A stretch of DNA of 64,000 bases from Hexactinellida sp. DTS-2022 (Eukaryota > Porifera > Hexactinellida): positions 2,046,001-2,110,000 of the forward strand of contig JAPNXP010000005.1 in NCBI GenBank assembly GCA_028753945.1, given 5' to 3'. Positions 46,718 to 58,029 of this stretch are shown one piece after another (the stretch's first letter is position 1; each line of letters opens with the position of its first letter). The position numbers and the translations under genes were made by a program. Below the pieces are notes generated by a model. That model saw only the letters and a list, made by a program, of their open reading frames with translations. It was not told the origin of the DNA and ran no database searches.

Positions 46718-47854
46718 TACTTTGATGTATTGCGAACATTTTGGATTTTGAGTCAATTTGAAAGAGTGTCTATATCGGCCATGACAGCTCGTCAAAGTTA
46801 ATACTTACAATAGTGTTCGCCGGACTTGTTTCCCATAAAAACTTGTTCAAATTAAGTTATATCGTTTTTTTATTGTTGAATTCGGTTTCCAAGTAAAATT
46901 TCCCATAATTTGATATATCACATGACCATATTTGGGAGAATTCTTCAATATCAACGCTTGCGAATGTTAAGGCGCGCCACTAAATCAACAGTTGTAGATA
47001 AGGTGGTCATTAAGATTTGGAAGAGGGTTTGCCTGGTATCATCAGTTCTTTTATTCTGGATGAAATCTATAATTTGTTGAAACTGGGGTTTAGATCAGAG
47101 CAACAACAACCAATCCATTGGTCTTCCTATAGATCCAGATCATGGGATAAACAAAACAAGTCTCTCTTCACTCGCATAGTCGCATGGTCTGTACATCCAT
47201 GCTCGGAGAAAAGGAGATAATAGAAATATGGAAAAGCGAGAAATTTAAGGGCGCTGAAAGGTGTGTTTTGGATGAAGGACTTTGATAACAGAATGTATAC
47301 TGCAAGTAGGAAAGCTCTAATGTTTATGGACATTGCAACTGTGCTCAAAGGTTCGGAATAACTTGTTTTAAAGGTAGTTCAGCTCGTATATTTCCCTTGC
47401 AACAGTGAGAGTTACACCAAACCTTTATATGCTGACATCATCCAGCCCCTCAAATTGGTATATCGTACTTATGCATAATGTCCATGAGCATTTACGGACA
47501 CATATGGTGAATACGGATTGTAATAAACTCAAAAGTGACCCTTACAAAAATGGCCACTATAGCCATTGGCCCATTGCTATAGTTCGGATGTCCCTGGGCT
47601 GGAATCAAGTGAATGCCGCACGATCTCGAAATGTTTTGCAAAGTGTGGGTTTTCTTTTGCCCTGTTGTCGTTGAGCAACTCATGATCATAAACCCTAAGA
47701 AATTAAAATTCGGAATGAAGAAAATAATTAATGCGGGATACATCCCCTGCTGAAGAGCTTGATTTATATTATACGTATTAATTGTATCGCAATTTTGAGA
47801 TCAAATAGAATTATCGATGTAAAACATTAGTATACTTATGTATTTATACTTTAT
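46718..47854. other. 1.1 kb without recognised content
   Basis: Open frames at 47017-47220 and 47405-47674 (plus) and 47127-47348 and 47492-47743 (minus) overlap one another and match no family I know. No repeat ends. Confidence 0.4.
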
Positions 47855-48345
47855 CTAGCGCGCTTCGCTTGCTAGGTCGCTTCCAGTCAGAACACAACCA
47901 CACACACCAACCGCTTCGCGGTTGGTGTGTGGTTTATATATTTCTAACATTGATTACAAAGCGTAAATAGGCCTAAATAGTCAAATTTAACAATGTGAAA
48001 TTTAGTGTTCACGTCATCATGCGATAATGAGTATGCATATTGGCAATCTGATGTGACCAACGTGTCCGCATCATTAATGTCCATGTTGTATTATATTTTC
48101 ATATTTTATCTCTTAGAGGGCGGGAATTATCTTTGATTAAGTGAATTTTCAGGGTTCTCGAAATGTGACAATGACGTCATAACTTGTCGAGGTGTGATAA
48201 ATTTTGAGTGGAAACCTCAACTTGTTGGCGGGTGCCAAAAGTTACCCTTGTATGCCAAATATCTCATTTGGAAACGGTCCAGTTTATTCAATCAAAAGGG
48301 AACATGCAAACAAATATATACACACACTCAGCCTTGTGTTTTAAT
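47855..48345 (-). mobile_element. Non-autonomous Helitron copy, 5' end truncated
   Basis: The 3' end (CTAG on the minus strand) is at 47855, with the usual GC words and ACCAACCGC-TTC-GCGGTTGGT hairpin. It follows the reference copy up to GCCTTGTGTTTTAAT at about 48345, where the last bases of the 5' end are replaced by the tandem array that follows. Confidence 0.85.
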
Positions 48346-48351
48346 GGAAGT

Positions 48352-48428
48352 CCGACAATTCGCACCACGACAATTCGCACCCGACAATTCGCACCAACGA
48401 CAATTCGCACCACGACAATTGGCACCTA
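48352..48428. repeat. Five tandem copies of CGACAATTCGCACC
   Basis: Units of 14-17 bp (CGACAATTCGCACCA and variants) directly at the broken 5' end of the Helitron copy. Too short and regular for a CRISPR; a simple minisatellite. Confidence 0.8.
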
Positions 48429-48815
48429 ATTTGATTGGCCAACTACTTTATCCCAATTTTAATTTTAAATTATGGATTCTTACTTAATTAATTAACGAAA
48501 ATCTAAATTTAACTTGCCACTCTTTGAAAGCATTGTTCTGATATATAGGTTTATACTCTACTATTTGAATAAAGTAAATTATGAGTAGATGTAATATTTT
48601 CTAAAAGTAACAGGATGTAGAAATGGAAGTATAGCAGCTGATTGTATTGTTCTTAAACTTCAAAAAGTTTTCAAAGGCGTACGAGTCACCTGTTATTATT
48701 AAAATAGGCACGCCCTAAGTATAAAATATAAATCTTAATTTAAATATCAAACATTATACACAAATATATTTTATTGGCCCCAACAACAACAAGACTAAAG
48801 CGGCATGGAAGAGCC
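48429..48815. other. Unassigned spacer
   Basis: No gene. A small hairpin, AATCAGCC-TTTA-GGCTGATT, follows at 48819-48841, just before the MULE. Confidence 0.4.
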
Positions 48816-48859
48816 TATTAATCAGCCTTTAGGCTGATTAAGTCGCAGAGAGGAGGAAG

Positions 48860-50149
48860 CAAGCTGGTGGAGAGAGGTTACGCATTGACTTTGCGAGAAG
48901 AGAGGAGTTTGCACGCAAGAGTTCATACACAAGGCACGGAGATAGTGAAGCGCACGAATGAGCACCTCCACGTCCCTGACGAGCAGGCAGTGAGCTGCTG
49001 TGAGACCAAGATAGGCATCAAGAGGCGGGCACGGGAGTCGCAGGACAGCTCACACCACATAGTGGGGGAGAGTATGGTGACGGTATCTGAGGGCACGGCT
49101 GTTAAGCTACCCAAGCTGGACAGCCTGAAGCGGACAATACTTCGCCAGCGCGTGCAGCAGCTGGCAGCCCCGGCTTAGCCTGCCGGTCTGGGGGAGCTGG
49201 TGCTACCAGCAGAGTACCAGCAGACAGCCAAGGGGAGCAGTTCCTCCTCTACGACTCGGGTCCGGAGACGCAGAGGATCCTCATCTTCGGTAACAGCGTA
49301 ACCTGGAGATGCTGCGACTGTCGGGCTACTGGATGGCTAACGGCACCCTTAAGACGGCTCCCTCCCTCTTCGCCCAGAAGTGCACTCCGTGGAGGGCCTC
49401 AAGTCATGAGGGATGGTCACCTGCTGCCAAGTCTGTTCGTACTGCTACCCAACAAGACGGAGGCTACCTACAGGAGGATGTGGGAGCAGATTCGCCTACT
49501 CTGTCCCCTTGCCCAGCCGAGGGAAATGCTCTTGGACTTCGAGAAGGCTGCGATTAACAGCTTTGAGGCGGTGTGGCCGGACACACTGATCAAGTGCTGT
49601 TTCTTCCACTTCACACAGAACGTATGGCGCAAGGTGCAGGCTGCTGGCCTGCAGGCCGCCTACAGCCAGGACGAGGAGCTGGCCATGCGCATCCGACACC
49701 TCCCAGCTCGCGCGTTCGCGACGCTGCTCCCGATGCCAGAGGCCGCCGAGCTGGTCCTGTACTTCGAGCAGACCTACATCGGGCGTACTCTCCCAGGCGG
49801 CTCATACCAGGCGCCGCTGTTCCCTATCGACCTCTGGAACTACCACATGGAGACGCCCTTCGGACTGCCTCGGACTACCAACGCCGTGGAGGCCTGGCAC
49901 CGCAGCTTTAACGCCACTGTTGGCTGCCACCACCCTACCATATGGAAGTTCATAGCTGCCCTGAAGCGGGAGCAGGGCCTTGTGGAGGTGCGGCAGGCTA
50001 ATTTCACCGCAGGAGCGGCGCCCACCAAGCGGAACAGCGAACAGGCTGACGAGAAGAAGCTGGTTAATCTAGTCGCCAGTTATTATAGTCGTAATCGTAT
50101 AGAGTTCTTGAGAGGAGTAGCACATCATTTCAGTTTGGGAGCGGATTAA
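48860..50149 (+). pseudogene. FLYWCH/MULE transposase relic
   Basis: A Mutator-like (MULE) transposase. The N-terminal frame (48867-49178) carries the second half of a FLYWCH zinc finger (ARVHTQGTEIVKRTNEHLHV, with the H-x-H pair). Then QFLLYDSGPETQRILIFG and GYWMANGTLKTAP (49220-49360), the usual site of the first catalytic Asp, here Asn. The frame 49406-50149 has MLLDFEKAAINSF (second Asp), KCCFFHFTQNVWRK and TTNAVEAWHRSFN (catalytic Glu). Frameshifts lie near 49190, 49300 and 49400, and the stop at 49178 interrupts it. The GC-rich sequence contrasts with the surroundings. Terminal repeats are not clean, but AGCTGGTGGAGAGAG at 48861 recurs inverted near 50670. Confidence 0.85.
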
Positions 50150-50159
50150 TATCTATCAC

Positions 50160-50672
50160 TAGGTTGTTAATCCCTCTCTACTGAATTGGTGTGCTACGAC
50201 TCTTAGGAACTCTATTCCAGTGCGGTCGTAATAGCTGGTTGCTAGGTTAGTCAGCTTCTGCTGCAGCTCCTCCAGGCCGGCAGGCTGCGCCGCGGCTGCC
50301 AGCTGCTGCACGCGCTGGCGCTGTATTGTCCGCTTCAGGCTGTCCAGCTTGGGTAGCTTAACAGCCGTGCCCTCAGTACCGTAACCATACTCTCCCCCAC
50401 TATGTGGTGTGAGCTGTCCTGCGACTCCCGTGCCCGCCTCTTGATGCCTATCTTGGTCTCACAGCAGCTCACTGCCTGTTCGTCAGGGGCGTGGAGGTGC
50501 TCATTCGTGCGCTTCACTATCTCCGTACCTTGGGTGTGAACTCTTGTATTGCATTCCTCCCTCTTTTCAAAAAGCCATTGCCATCCTCTCCTCTCTCTCC
50601 TCTCCATCAGGTGCAGCTACCAAAGAAGCAAGTCCAGAGGTGGTAGCTGCACCTACATCTCTCTCTCCACCA
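50160..50672 (-). pseudogene. Internally deleted inverted copy of the MULE gene
   Basis: On the minus strand this repeats the FLYWCH part of the neighbouring gene (RVHTQGTEIVKRTNEHLHAP through HHIVGESMVTV) almost identically, continues through the QQLA region, and then jumps directly to the C-terminal end (LTNLATSYYDRTGIEFLR, AHQFSREG). About 850 bp encoding the catalytic domain are missing. It faces the plus-strand gene tail to tail with about 10 bp between them. Outside, 50600-50672 has a small GTGCAGCTACC hairpin. Confidence 0.85.
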
Positions 50673-51435
50673 GCATACGACTACAACTTAGTTAACTATA
50701 CGTATATTAGCTTAACACTAAACAACTTAATTCTTCTACATAACTCATAACTATCAACTTAATTCTATATTAATTCATACAACTATCAACTTAATTCTCC
50801 AACTTAATTAATCAAATATTCATTAATTTTTATCTATTTTGTTATAATTATATTATTATTTATGTTTGTTGTACAATGCATTTATTAAATCATTCTAATA
50901 TACTATTTAAACTCTTAAGCGAAATGAATAACTGACAGGGATTAATTATTAACCTCAAGGAATGTGAACTGTGTTAGTTAGTTACCCTTCCGAGCAGCTG
51001 TGTTCTGATTAATTTTTTTTTGTTCCGATTAGTTAATCCGTTCGGATTAATGAAGTAATGTTACAGTTATGGACGTGCCTGGTGTATCCGCGTGACTGTA
51101 TGCTATTTATTAATAAATCACTAATAGAACTAACTAAGCTGAAATCATGCAGGTGGAGCCAGCACGTAAATCACCAAACTTCAATATGTACAGTGAATTT
51201 AAAGAACACAGAACACAAACATACAATGGTATCTAATTTTAAATGTCACATACCAATTAGTTCCCACTTGACGCCTTATACCCATAAATCGGTATACGTA
51301 TGTCTCATTGTATGCTGTGTTGCCATCTAAAATTAAGGGCGAATCGCCTAAAAACTGAAAGAGTTATTCCCAAATATGTGCCTTTATAACGTCATAATCC
51401 CATTATTTCGTTTAGAAACCACATAGATCGTTGTC
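50673..51435. other. Unassigned AT-rich spacer
   Basis: AACTTAATTCT words recur several times at 50700-50800; otherwise nothing recognised. Confidence 0.4.
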
Positions 51436-51530
51436 AGCGTGTAAAATTACCCCTGCATGCAAATTTTCAGATTTTTAGAGCTTGTGGTCTTTCCTATTAA
51501 TTCTGGACAAACACACAACAATTGTACTTT
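51436..51530 (-). mobile_element. 5' fragment of the autonomous Helitron family
   Basis: TAAAATTACCCCTGCATGCA, AAATTTTCAG, TCTGGACAAACACACAACAATTG match the 5' leader at 7740-7830. The last bases of the 5' end are lost where the pogo-like MITE starts. Confidence 0.75.
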
Positions 51531-51536
51531 TAATTT

Positions 51537-51915
51537 GCTGTAGAATTCGGTTAAGACGTACCACCTGGGAAACAAGAAAAAGTACGTACTAACCGAGGTA
51601 CAAGTCGAATACTGTGTTCAATGATATGAATACGATGTAAGGTATTCAAGTCTTTAACAACGATAAGATTAAAGTATTTTAGTTGTCAGCTACTCACTTA
51701 AACCAAATACTAACTTAGTTCCGCTGATAGTTTTCTAGAGTACGAACTAACCGAATTAAGAAGAATAAACATTTTATTTACTTTGTAATATAAATTGATA
51801 CGTCTTATCCGACTACGTATTAACGAATCATTTATGATGGATCAGATGAGAAGAAAAATCGGTTATTCGAGAACAGTAAGTAGTATCCGAGAGTACGTGC
51901 TAAACGATTCTAGAC
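51537..51915. mobile_element. Truncated pogo-like MITE
   Basis: TGTAGAATTCGGTTAAGACG through GAGTACGTGCTAAACGATTC follows the copy at 40165-40612 block by block (TATTCAAGTCTTTAA, TAGTTTTCTAGAGTACG). Both ends are eroded. Confidence 0.75.
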
Positions 51916-52971
51916 AAATAGTATTGTATAAGGGGAAGCCAAGGCTTTGTCAGAATAGCTTGTTTCAGCAGTTCCCACAAGCTTCGATGTACCTTGCCTT
52001 TGAGCGCTTTCAAAATATAGGAATAAAAATTAGCCAAAACAGTGCAAGTGGTATATTACATTGTGAGTGATCCGATGAAGTTCAAGTCTCACAGTTCGGC
52101 TTAGGCTTTCTGCTGCCATCATAATTATACTGTTGTCTGTTACTACATGGAATAGAATAATATCGGTGTCAACCAAGATTTTAAAACTGCTAATTTATAT
52201 TGCATTGTCATTTAATAATGGCTGATGGTAAATTGTTGGTCGATGTCAGATATGGATTTGTTTGCTTCATGGTAGAATGTTAAACATTTGTTAATAATAT
52301 ATTGATGTTTTTAAAATTGTTCAGATACATGATATTTTAATGCCGTTAGTGTCACATCAAACTTTTCTTCAGCGCTCTCTTAATGATATTTTGTAGCTCC
52401 TAAGCCGGGTTATCCTCATGTGGTTTTAAATGAAATCAAATAAAGTTGTGTAAAATGTTTACGAATTCATAATCTAGTTCAAATAGTATGTGGAAATATT
52501 TAAAAGATGCCTACAAATGACATCACTTTAAATGTAATATTTATATAACTATTGAATATAGTTAACAAATGCATGCAAGATCAAAAATCAGGTTGTTATA
52601 TTGTCAGTTGTTAGATTTGTCGTTGATGTAACCTTAAATTAATTTATAGTATAGACAATCAACCAAAGTTATCTCATCCTTTGTTTACGTGAGTAATATT
52701 TTCAATTGAGATAGTTAGGTAATTTGCGTCTTTGCTGTTAAGTTTCTTACATGCTAAGAGGGCTTAGTGTTACTTTTCTATAGAATATGGAGTATTTCTT
52801 TTATTCCATTGTAACTGGTACCTCTTTGCTTTTTGTTGTTGTGTACAATAACTTTATCTCCTTCATATTCTGATCTAAAACAGTATAGCCCACTAGTTAG
52901 TGACCTACATAATGAAAAGTTTGGAAGTTACGTAAATGAACCAGAACTTTATCATAACATAAAACGAGTGT
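51916..52971. other. 1 kb without recognised content
   Basis: An open frame running to 52070 is not recognised. No repeats or element ends seen. Confidence 0.4.
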
Positions 52972-52979
52972 ATTGTTGG

Positions 52980-53594
52980 CAGGCTTGTCAAAAGGTCAGG
53001 TCATGACCTGACTTGACCTGACCTTTGAGTGACCTGAACCTATTTTCTGAACGCCTTGACCTGACCGGACCTGACCTGAACTTTTTTTTACCTGACCTGA
53101 CCTGACCTGACCTGAACTAAACTTTTTTGACCTGACCTGACTTGACGTAGTCTATCAAAGGGTCAACTCGGTTGGATTTAATTTTTCAGATATATCAACG
53201 CCACTTTTTCCACAAAGCGCGTTAAACGCGCCATGCCATTTAGCGCGCTTTGATTTCAGAATGGAGTATATTTTTGCAAAAATGACGCGCTTAAGTATTG
53301 ATAATACGCCCGTAAAGCTTCTCTCAAGCAATTATGAGATCATCGCAAAAAGTCGGATGAAATGTTGATCAACGCCACACCAATTAATAAATTGATGCTC
53401 TATTTTGTATGAACCTCACTATTACTGAAATGACCTGAAATTGACCTGAAATTGACCTGAGAATGTGAAAGACCTGACCTGACCTGACCTGTATGATTTA
53501 TTTTCAACCATGACCTGACCTGACCTGAACGTAATATTGTATATAAGACTTGATTTGACCTGACCTGACAATTCGGGACCTTTTGACAAGCCTG
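52980..53594. mobile_element. Second AGGTCA-array hAT MITE, TSD ATTGTTGG
   Basis: Ends CAGGCTTGTCAAAAGGTC on both sides, 615 bp, perfect duplication ATTGTTGG (52972-52979 and 53595-53602). The outer parts are TGACCTGACCTGACCT arrays as in 24241-24833. The middle (about 53155-53420) is different: AT-rich with GCGCGTTAAACGCGCC words, probably a separate insertion. Confidence 0.93.
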
Positions 53595-53605
53595 ATTGTT
53601 GGTAA

Positions 53606-54038
53606 CAGGGAATGAATGGTTCACGAACGAACTTTTTGAACTTGAACTGAACGAACTGAACGCAGGACTTTTATGGCATTTACGCTGAACGAATTGAACG
53701 AACGCCAACTGTTAACTGAATTGCAGTTGAACGTACTGAACGAACGAACGAAAGAGCTGAACGAACAAACGAACGAACTGAATATCGATAAATTAGAAAT
53801 ACTGAATCATTAATCCAAACTTAGAATAAAAATATATCACTAGAAAAGTAAATATAAATACATCGCTACTCATACCTGCTTGTCATATCTAATAATCTGA
53901 ACTGAACGAACCGAACGAACTGAACGAACGCTGATTGGGTTGAAGTTAGGAGGTGAACGTGAACGAACTGAACGTGCGATAATTTGAAATGAACTGAATT
54001 GGGTTTATTCAGTCCGTTCGTGAACCTTTAATTCCCTG
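53606..54038. mobile_element. hAT MITE of GAACGAACTG words, TSD GTTGGTAA
   Basis: Ends CAGGGAATGAATGGTTCACG and CAGGGAATTAAAGGTTCACG (right end inward), 433 bp, perfect duplication GTTGGTAA (53598-53605 and 54039-54046). The interior is a dense array of CTGAACGAACG and variants. Its left duplication overlaps the right duplication of the preceding MITE by five bases. Confidence 0.93.
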
Positions 54039-54089
54039 GTTGGTAAACCATGTTGAGCCTATGGATTACTTTCCGATTATTCTTCACAG

Positions 54090-54656
54090 TTAAGGAGTAG
54101 AATCAAAGCTTTTTTCTCCATTCTCTATTGTATGTCTCTACAAAGTTTTTGTAAACGCTCTAATTCTGATTGGCCCGTGACTGGAAGTCCATAAGAAGTC
54201 ATTCAGAATTTATTCTGGAAGATTCTATTTAATATTCGTGTCAGGATAATTCAAAACGTCAAAATTCAACCCTTAGGGGTCAAAAATGGACCATCAGCAA
54301 AAAGTCCGTCAAATTCAATCAGATTACTTTTTAGATTAATTCAAACTTACAGAGACAATCAGCGGAAGATTTTAAACGGTGAAATTAGGATGGCAAGTAT
54401 ATAACTGGTGTATTTATACCCATGATGAACAAAAGTTGCCATGGGGTCTTTTTGTCCGATTTTCCGAATTTATTTAAGATTTTGGGACGTTTTGAATTAT
54501 CCTGACATGAATATTGAATAGAATCTTCCAGAATAAATTCTGAATGACTTCTTATAGACTTCCAGTCACGGGCCAATCAGAATTAGAGCGTTTACAAAAA
54601 CTTTGTAGAGACATACAATAGTAAATGGATAAAAAACCTTTGATCCTACTCCTTAA
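54090..54656. mobile_element. Foldback MITE flanked by TTAA
   Basis: Arms of about 170 bp (54094-54265 and 54485-54652) with ends GGAGTAGAATCAAAG and GGAGTAGGATCAAAG, flanked by TTAA at both sides. The TTAA target is what piggyBac elements use, although the ends lack the usual CCC start. The centre of about 220 bp is non-coding. Confidence 0.75.
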
Positions 54657-55040
54657 CCAGTTAACCTCCTCTTCTACTTGCTCGATTCTGTAATAATACC
54701 GATTAACGGATACGTGTTTATTGATCAGTTAACCGATATGCTAATTTTGTACTATCAGTACATAATTTATGGATAAATGTATAAATTTGCACTAATTTTG
54801 TTCTGAATATTATATTATTATTTTTATTACCCATTGACACACGATTATTTGGTTTCAACACAGTGTATATGTAACCTGAAGTGATAAGATTGAAATAATG
54901 TCTTTTTCGTTGCTACAATTTGAATATTATGATAAAATATCTATATATTTGTAAACCAACTACACCGTTGACACTTATAATACATTTAATAAAATATTTT
55001 AATATTCTACTGATTAAGACTCAGTAATACGTATAACTCA
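54657..55040. other. Unassigned AT-rich spacer
   Basis: Nothing recognised. Confidence 0.4.
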
Positions 55041-55095
55041 GTAGCACGCTTCGCTTTTATGTCGCTTAGCGCCAGGACATAACCACACAACTTTT
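55041..55095 (-). mobile_element. Helitron 3' end fragment
   Basis: GCACGCTTCGCTTTTATGTC and GCTTAGCGCCAGGACATAAC resemble the GC-rich 3' tail of the short Helitron family, diverged and truncated. Confidence 0.55.
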
Positions 55096-56519
55096 CTCGG
55101 CACAATGGTTAATGGTAGGAATATGAAGGCCATTTTGAAAATGTCGCCTAAAGATGAACCCAAACATTAATATTAAAAGCTGTTAATCAAACTCAAAAAT
55201 ACCAGATTTCAGAATTGATGATAAGACACATATTAAATTCACAACCTATTTCCGCCGTATACCATTTTGGGAAAATTTAGGGTTGAAGTGAAACTTCGAA
55301 TTGTAACGAACGAAACTTCTTCTAACCTACGAATATTCTGAACTTACTTCGTTTTGATGACTAAGCATTAAACACTGAAAATTGTGTCGGAAATAGTATT
55401 TTGGAGAATGGTGGAATAGTTTATTCATAGTTACAAAATGTATTAGACACATATTAGTTATTACTCAAATAGTTTAGGTAGGTATGAATTTATATTTACG
55501 ATCTTTCCAATCTAAACGAAAATCATGTTGTTTTCGAAAAGTATCAAATTAATATTCTCGTAATTCTAATATTATTTCAATCATTTCGAACCAATTTTCG
55601 GTATATTCTTCCTGATAGTAAGGAAGCAGTAGGGGTTTGTAAGCGGACCAGGTCAAGATCATTTGAATTTTCTGAAATTGGTGTTGACTTGTGTTTCTTC
55701 TGTGGGCATCAGAGTGGTTCAGCTGAACTCCATCAAGCATCCACTCTAGAATTGGACAAACGTGTGCTTAAGTGTATATGGCCTAGTAATGGAATTTTGA
55801 TTACAGATAAAATGTTCAAGTGCCACTCTAAGTTTATATGTCCAAACATATAATTTGAGTGTGCCAAGTTTAAAGCTTTGGATGACTGTGTTGCATCCAC
55901 AAGTTTAAATATTTGGTCATATAAATATGTAGGATAAAGGCCTGTTGCATAATATTTTGAGACACTATAAAAGGAATTTTTGGCTTATTTTTACTTTTTA
56001 TTATGAATTTAATTTAAGAATGAGACGCGTGAGATTTTGAGACACTACTATAAACTTAATTTTCTACTTAATATCGCTTTTTTATTGTGAATATACGATT
56101 CTAACAATTTTGAGACGATAATATAGATAAACCATAGACATAGATGTGCTATATATATTGTTTTGAGACGCTGGTATATGACAATTTCTGAGTGATTACC
56201 TGTTTTGAACGTCTCACTATATATTCTATTCTATCTGCAATATGTATCCCTTTTAAATTAACTTAAATTACTGATAATTATAGCAAGTTAAACCAGTAGC
56301 CCAATTTCCAATGTATATCAGATTTGACTAGTTTTCCTAATCAAATAATTTCCCAATTCAACATATGGTTATAACTTATAATACTAACAATTACAGGAAC
56401 ACAACTTAATTCAAAGCAAAAACAACTATTACAAAGAAACATAATAAATATACTAATAAATTAATATGTATAACAAAGTAATGAATATATAAACTAAATA
56501 AACAACTCAACAAATACAC
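55096..56519. other. 1.4 kb without recognised gene
   Basis: A minus-strand frame extends from about 55765 to 55549 (ILEWMLDGVQLNHSDAHRRN, YKPLLLPYYQEEYTENWF) and looks protein-like, but I do not recognise it. The motif TTTTGAGAC recurs at intervals of roughly 55-75 bp from 55965 to 56175. Confidence 0.35.
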
Positions 56520-56710
56520 CCTACATTAAATTGACAAAGCTCTTCCACTCTTCGTCCAATGTCTCCTCCTCCTGGTTTCCCTCCACCTCCACCTCATACT
56601 CCTCCCCATATTAACCTTCTTTAGGTCAGCACCTCTCCTTCCAAAGCCCACCTATCCACCTCCAACGCCCTCCTCTCCTCTGCTCGTTCCCTTTCTCGCT
56701 TTGATAAAAT
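56520..56710 (-). pseudogene. C-terminal relic of an acidic/coiled-coil protein
   Basis: Minus strand: RERERAEERRALEVDRWALE (near 56690-56640), then in another frame EEYEVEVEGNQEEETLDEEW and KSFVNLM before a stop at about 56523. The Glu/Arg-rich helix followed by an acidic tail is typical of accessory proteins of some DNA transposons, but no family is assigned. The purine/pyrimidine bias makes a simple-repeat origin possible. Confidence 0.35.
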
Positions 56711-56787
56711 CAATTTAGATCCCATCCATAATAATATAATTAAGCGTAACATTTTCATTTATTAATAATTTTGTTTCCTATTACTTA

Positions 56788-57275
56788 TCTATACTATTAA
56801 AACACATGCCTGGGTGGGTGGGTGTATGTATATTTATTTGTATCTTCCGAGTTGATTGAAGAAAGTGGACGGTTTCGAAATGAGATTTTGGCATATAGGG
56901 GTACTTTTGGCACCCGCCAAGAAGTTGAAGTTTCCACTCAAAATTTCTCAAACCTCGACAAGTTATGACGTCATTGTCACATTTCGAGAACCCTTAAAAT
57001 TTACTTAATCCAGCATAATTCGCGCCCTCTAAGAGATAAATATCTGAAAGTCTAATAGAACATGTACATTAATGAGGCGGACACGTTGGTCACACCAGAT
57101 CACCAATATGCTTCATCATTATCGCGTGATGACGTAATCACTAAATTTAACATTGTTAAAATTGACTATTTAGGCTTATTACGCTTTATATTCAATGTTA
57201 GAAGAATCTAAAACCACACACCAAACGCTTCGCGATTGATGTCTGGTTGTGTTCTGACGCGAAGCGCGCTTTTTA
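56788..57275 (+). mobile_element. Non-autonomous Helitron copy
   Basis: Starts TCTATACTATTAAAACACAT after a host A and follows the 41595-42100 copy throughout (AAGTGGACGGTTTC, GGCACCCGCCAAGAAG, TGACGTCATTGTCAC). The hairpin is mutated (CAAACGCTTCGCGATTGAT) and the last bases GCGCGCTTTTTAG are changed from the CTAG end. Confidence 0.85.
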
Positions 57276-57640
57276 GTTATTAACTTTGGATTGCCAAAAT
57301 ACTAAATTCTTTTACACAGTGTCAATTACGTCAATTGCCAGCACTACCTTATCTGATTACGATTAACAAAATATTACAAACAAAATATTTCAAACAAAAT
57401 TTGATGTTGTGAAACAAAACGATTTGTTAAAAATGTTTGAACTTTTTATTTCTCCTGAATTTCAATAATATATTATTCCTAGATTTCCTACGACTTATAG
57501 TTACTATCCTTCCAATTTAATTGCTAAAAGAATTAATCACAACGATTAACTTCTTTCTAAATGTATCATACTTACACTATGAGAATATCTGGAAAGAGAT
57601 ATTCACACGGTGTCGTGTCGTTCGTTTGGTTTTAAAATAC
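57276..57640. other. Unassigned spacer
   Basis: ACAAAATATT words repeat at 57365-57395; nothing else. Confidence 0.4.
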
Positions 57641-57644
57641 CATC

Positions 57645-57863
57645 CTAGTTTCTTTGTTGCTTCACTGGCGATAAAGCGAGAGATGATGGAGCGAAAATGT
57701 AGGTGGCTGTTTCAATGCCAGTAATTAATTTAGATATGCATCGAAATAGACAATTACCATCACCTTCGATATGTTCCGCTTCGCAAGGTTCAAAATCGAT
57801 GAGTAACTTCCCAACGCTAATATATGGTTGTCTACAAACTAATTCAAATGATATCTCCAACAT
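57645..57863 (-). pseudogene. OTU-domain N-terminal fragment
   Basis: Minus-strand frame with EPCEAEHIEGDGNCLFRCIS, the OTU cysteine-protease signature with catalytic Asp and Cys, followed by KLITGIET. The rest of the domain, including the His, does not follow, so this is a broken fragment. It is not the same sequence as the OTU module at 2743-3210 but of the same family; it may come from another Helitron or a host-like OTU gene. Confidence 0.65.
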
Positions 57864-58029
57864 ATCACATTTACTACGCTGCCAATTTTAATCTATCACA
57901 GTGATCCTTTTGTCCATCGGTGTGTCATATGGACTGCGGAGCGGAACTGCGTCGTGAAATGATTCACATAGCATTGTGTTTAGATACTTCATTCCCTAAA
58001 ATATTAATTTATATACAATTTGATTAATA

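Noticed and set aside
48352-48428. Short regular repeats that look CRISPR-like
   Set aside because: No unique spacers of constant length, animal DNA context; a minisatellite.
49573-49911. Arg/Ala-rich frames on both strands in the MULE
   Set aside because: Shadows of the GC-rich transposase frame 49406-50149.
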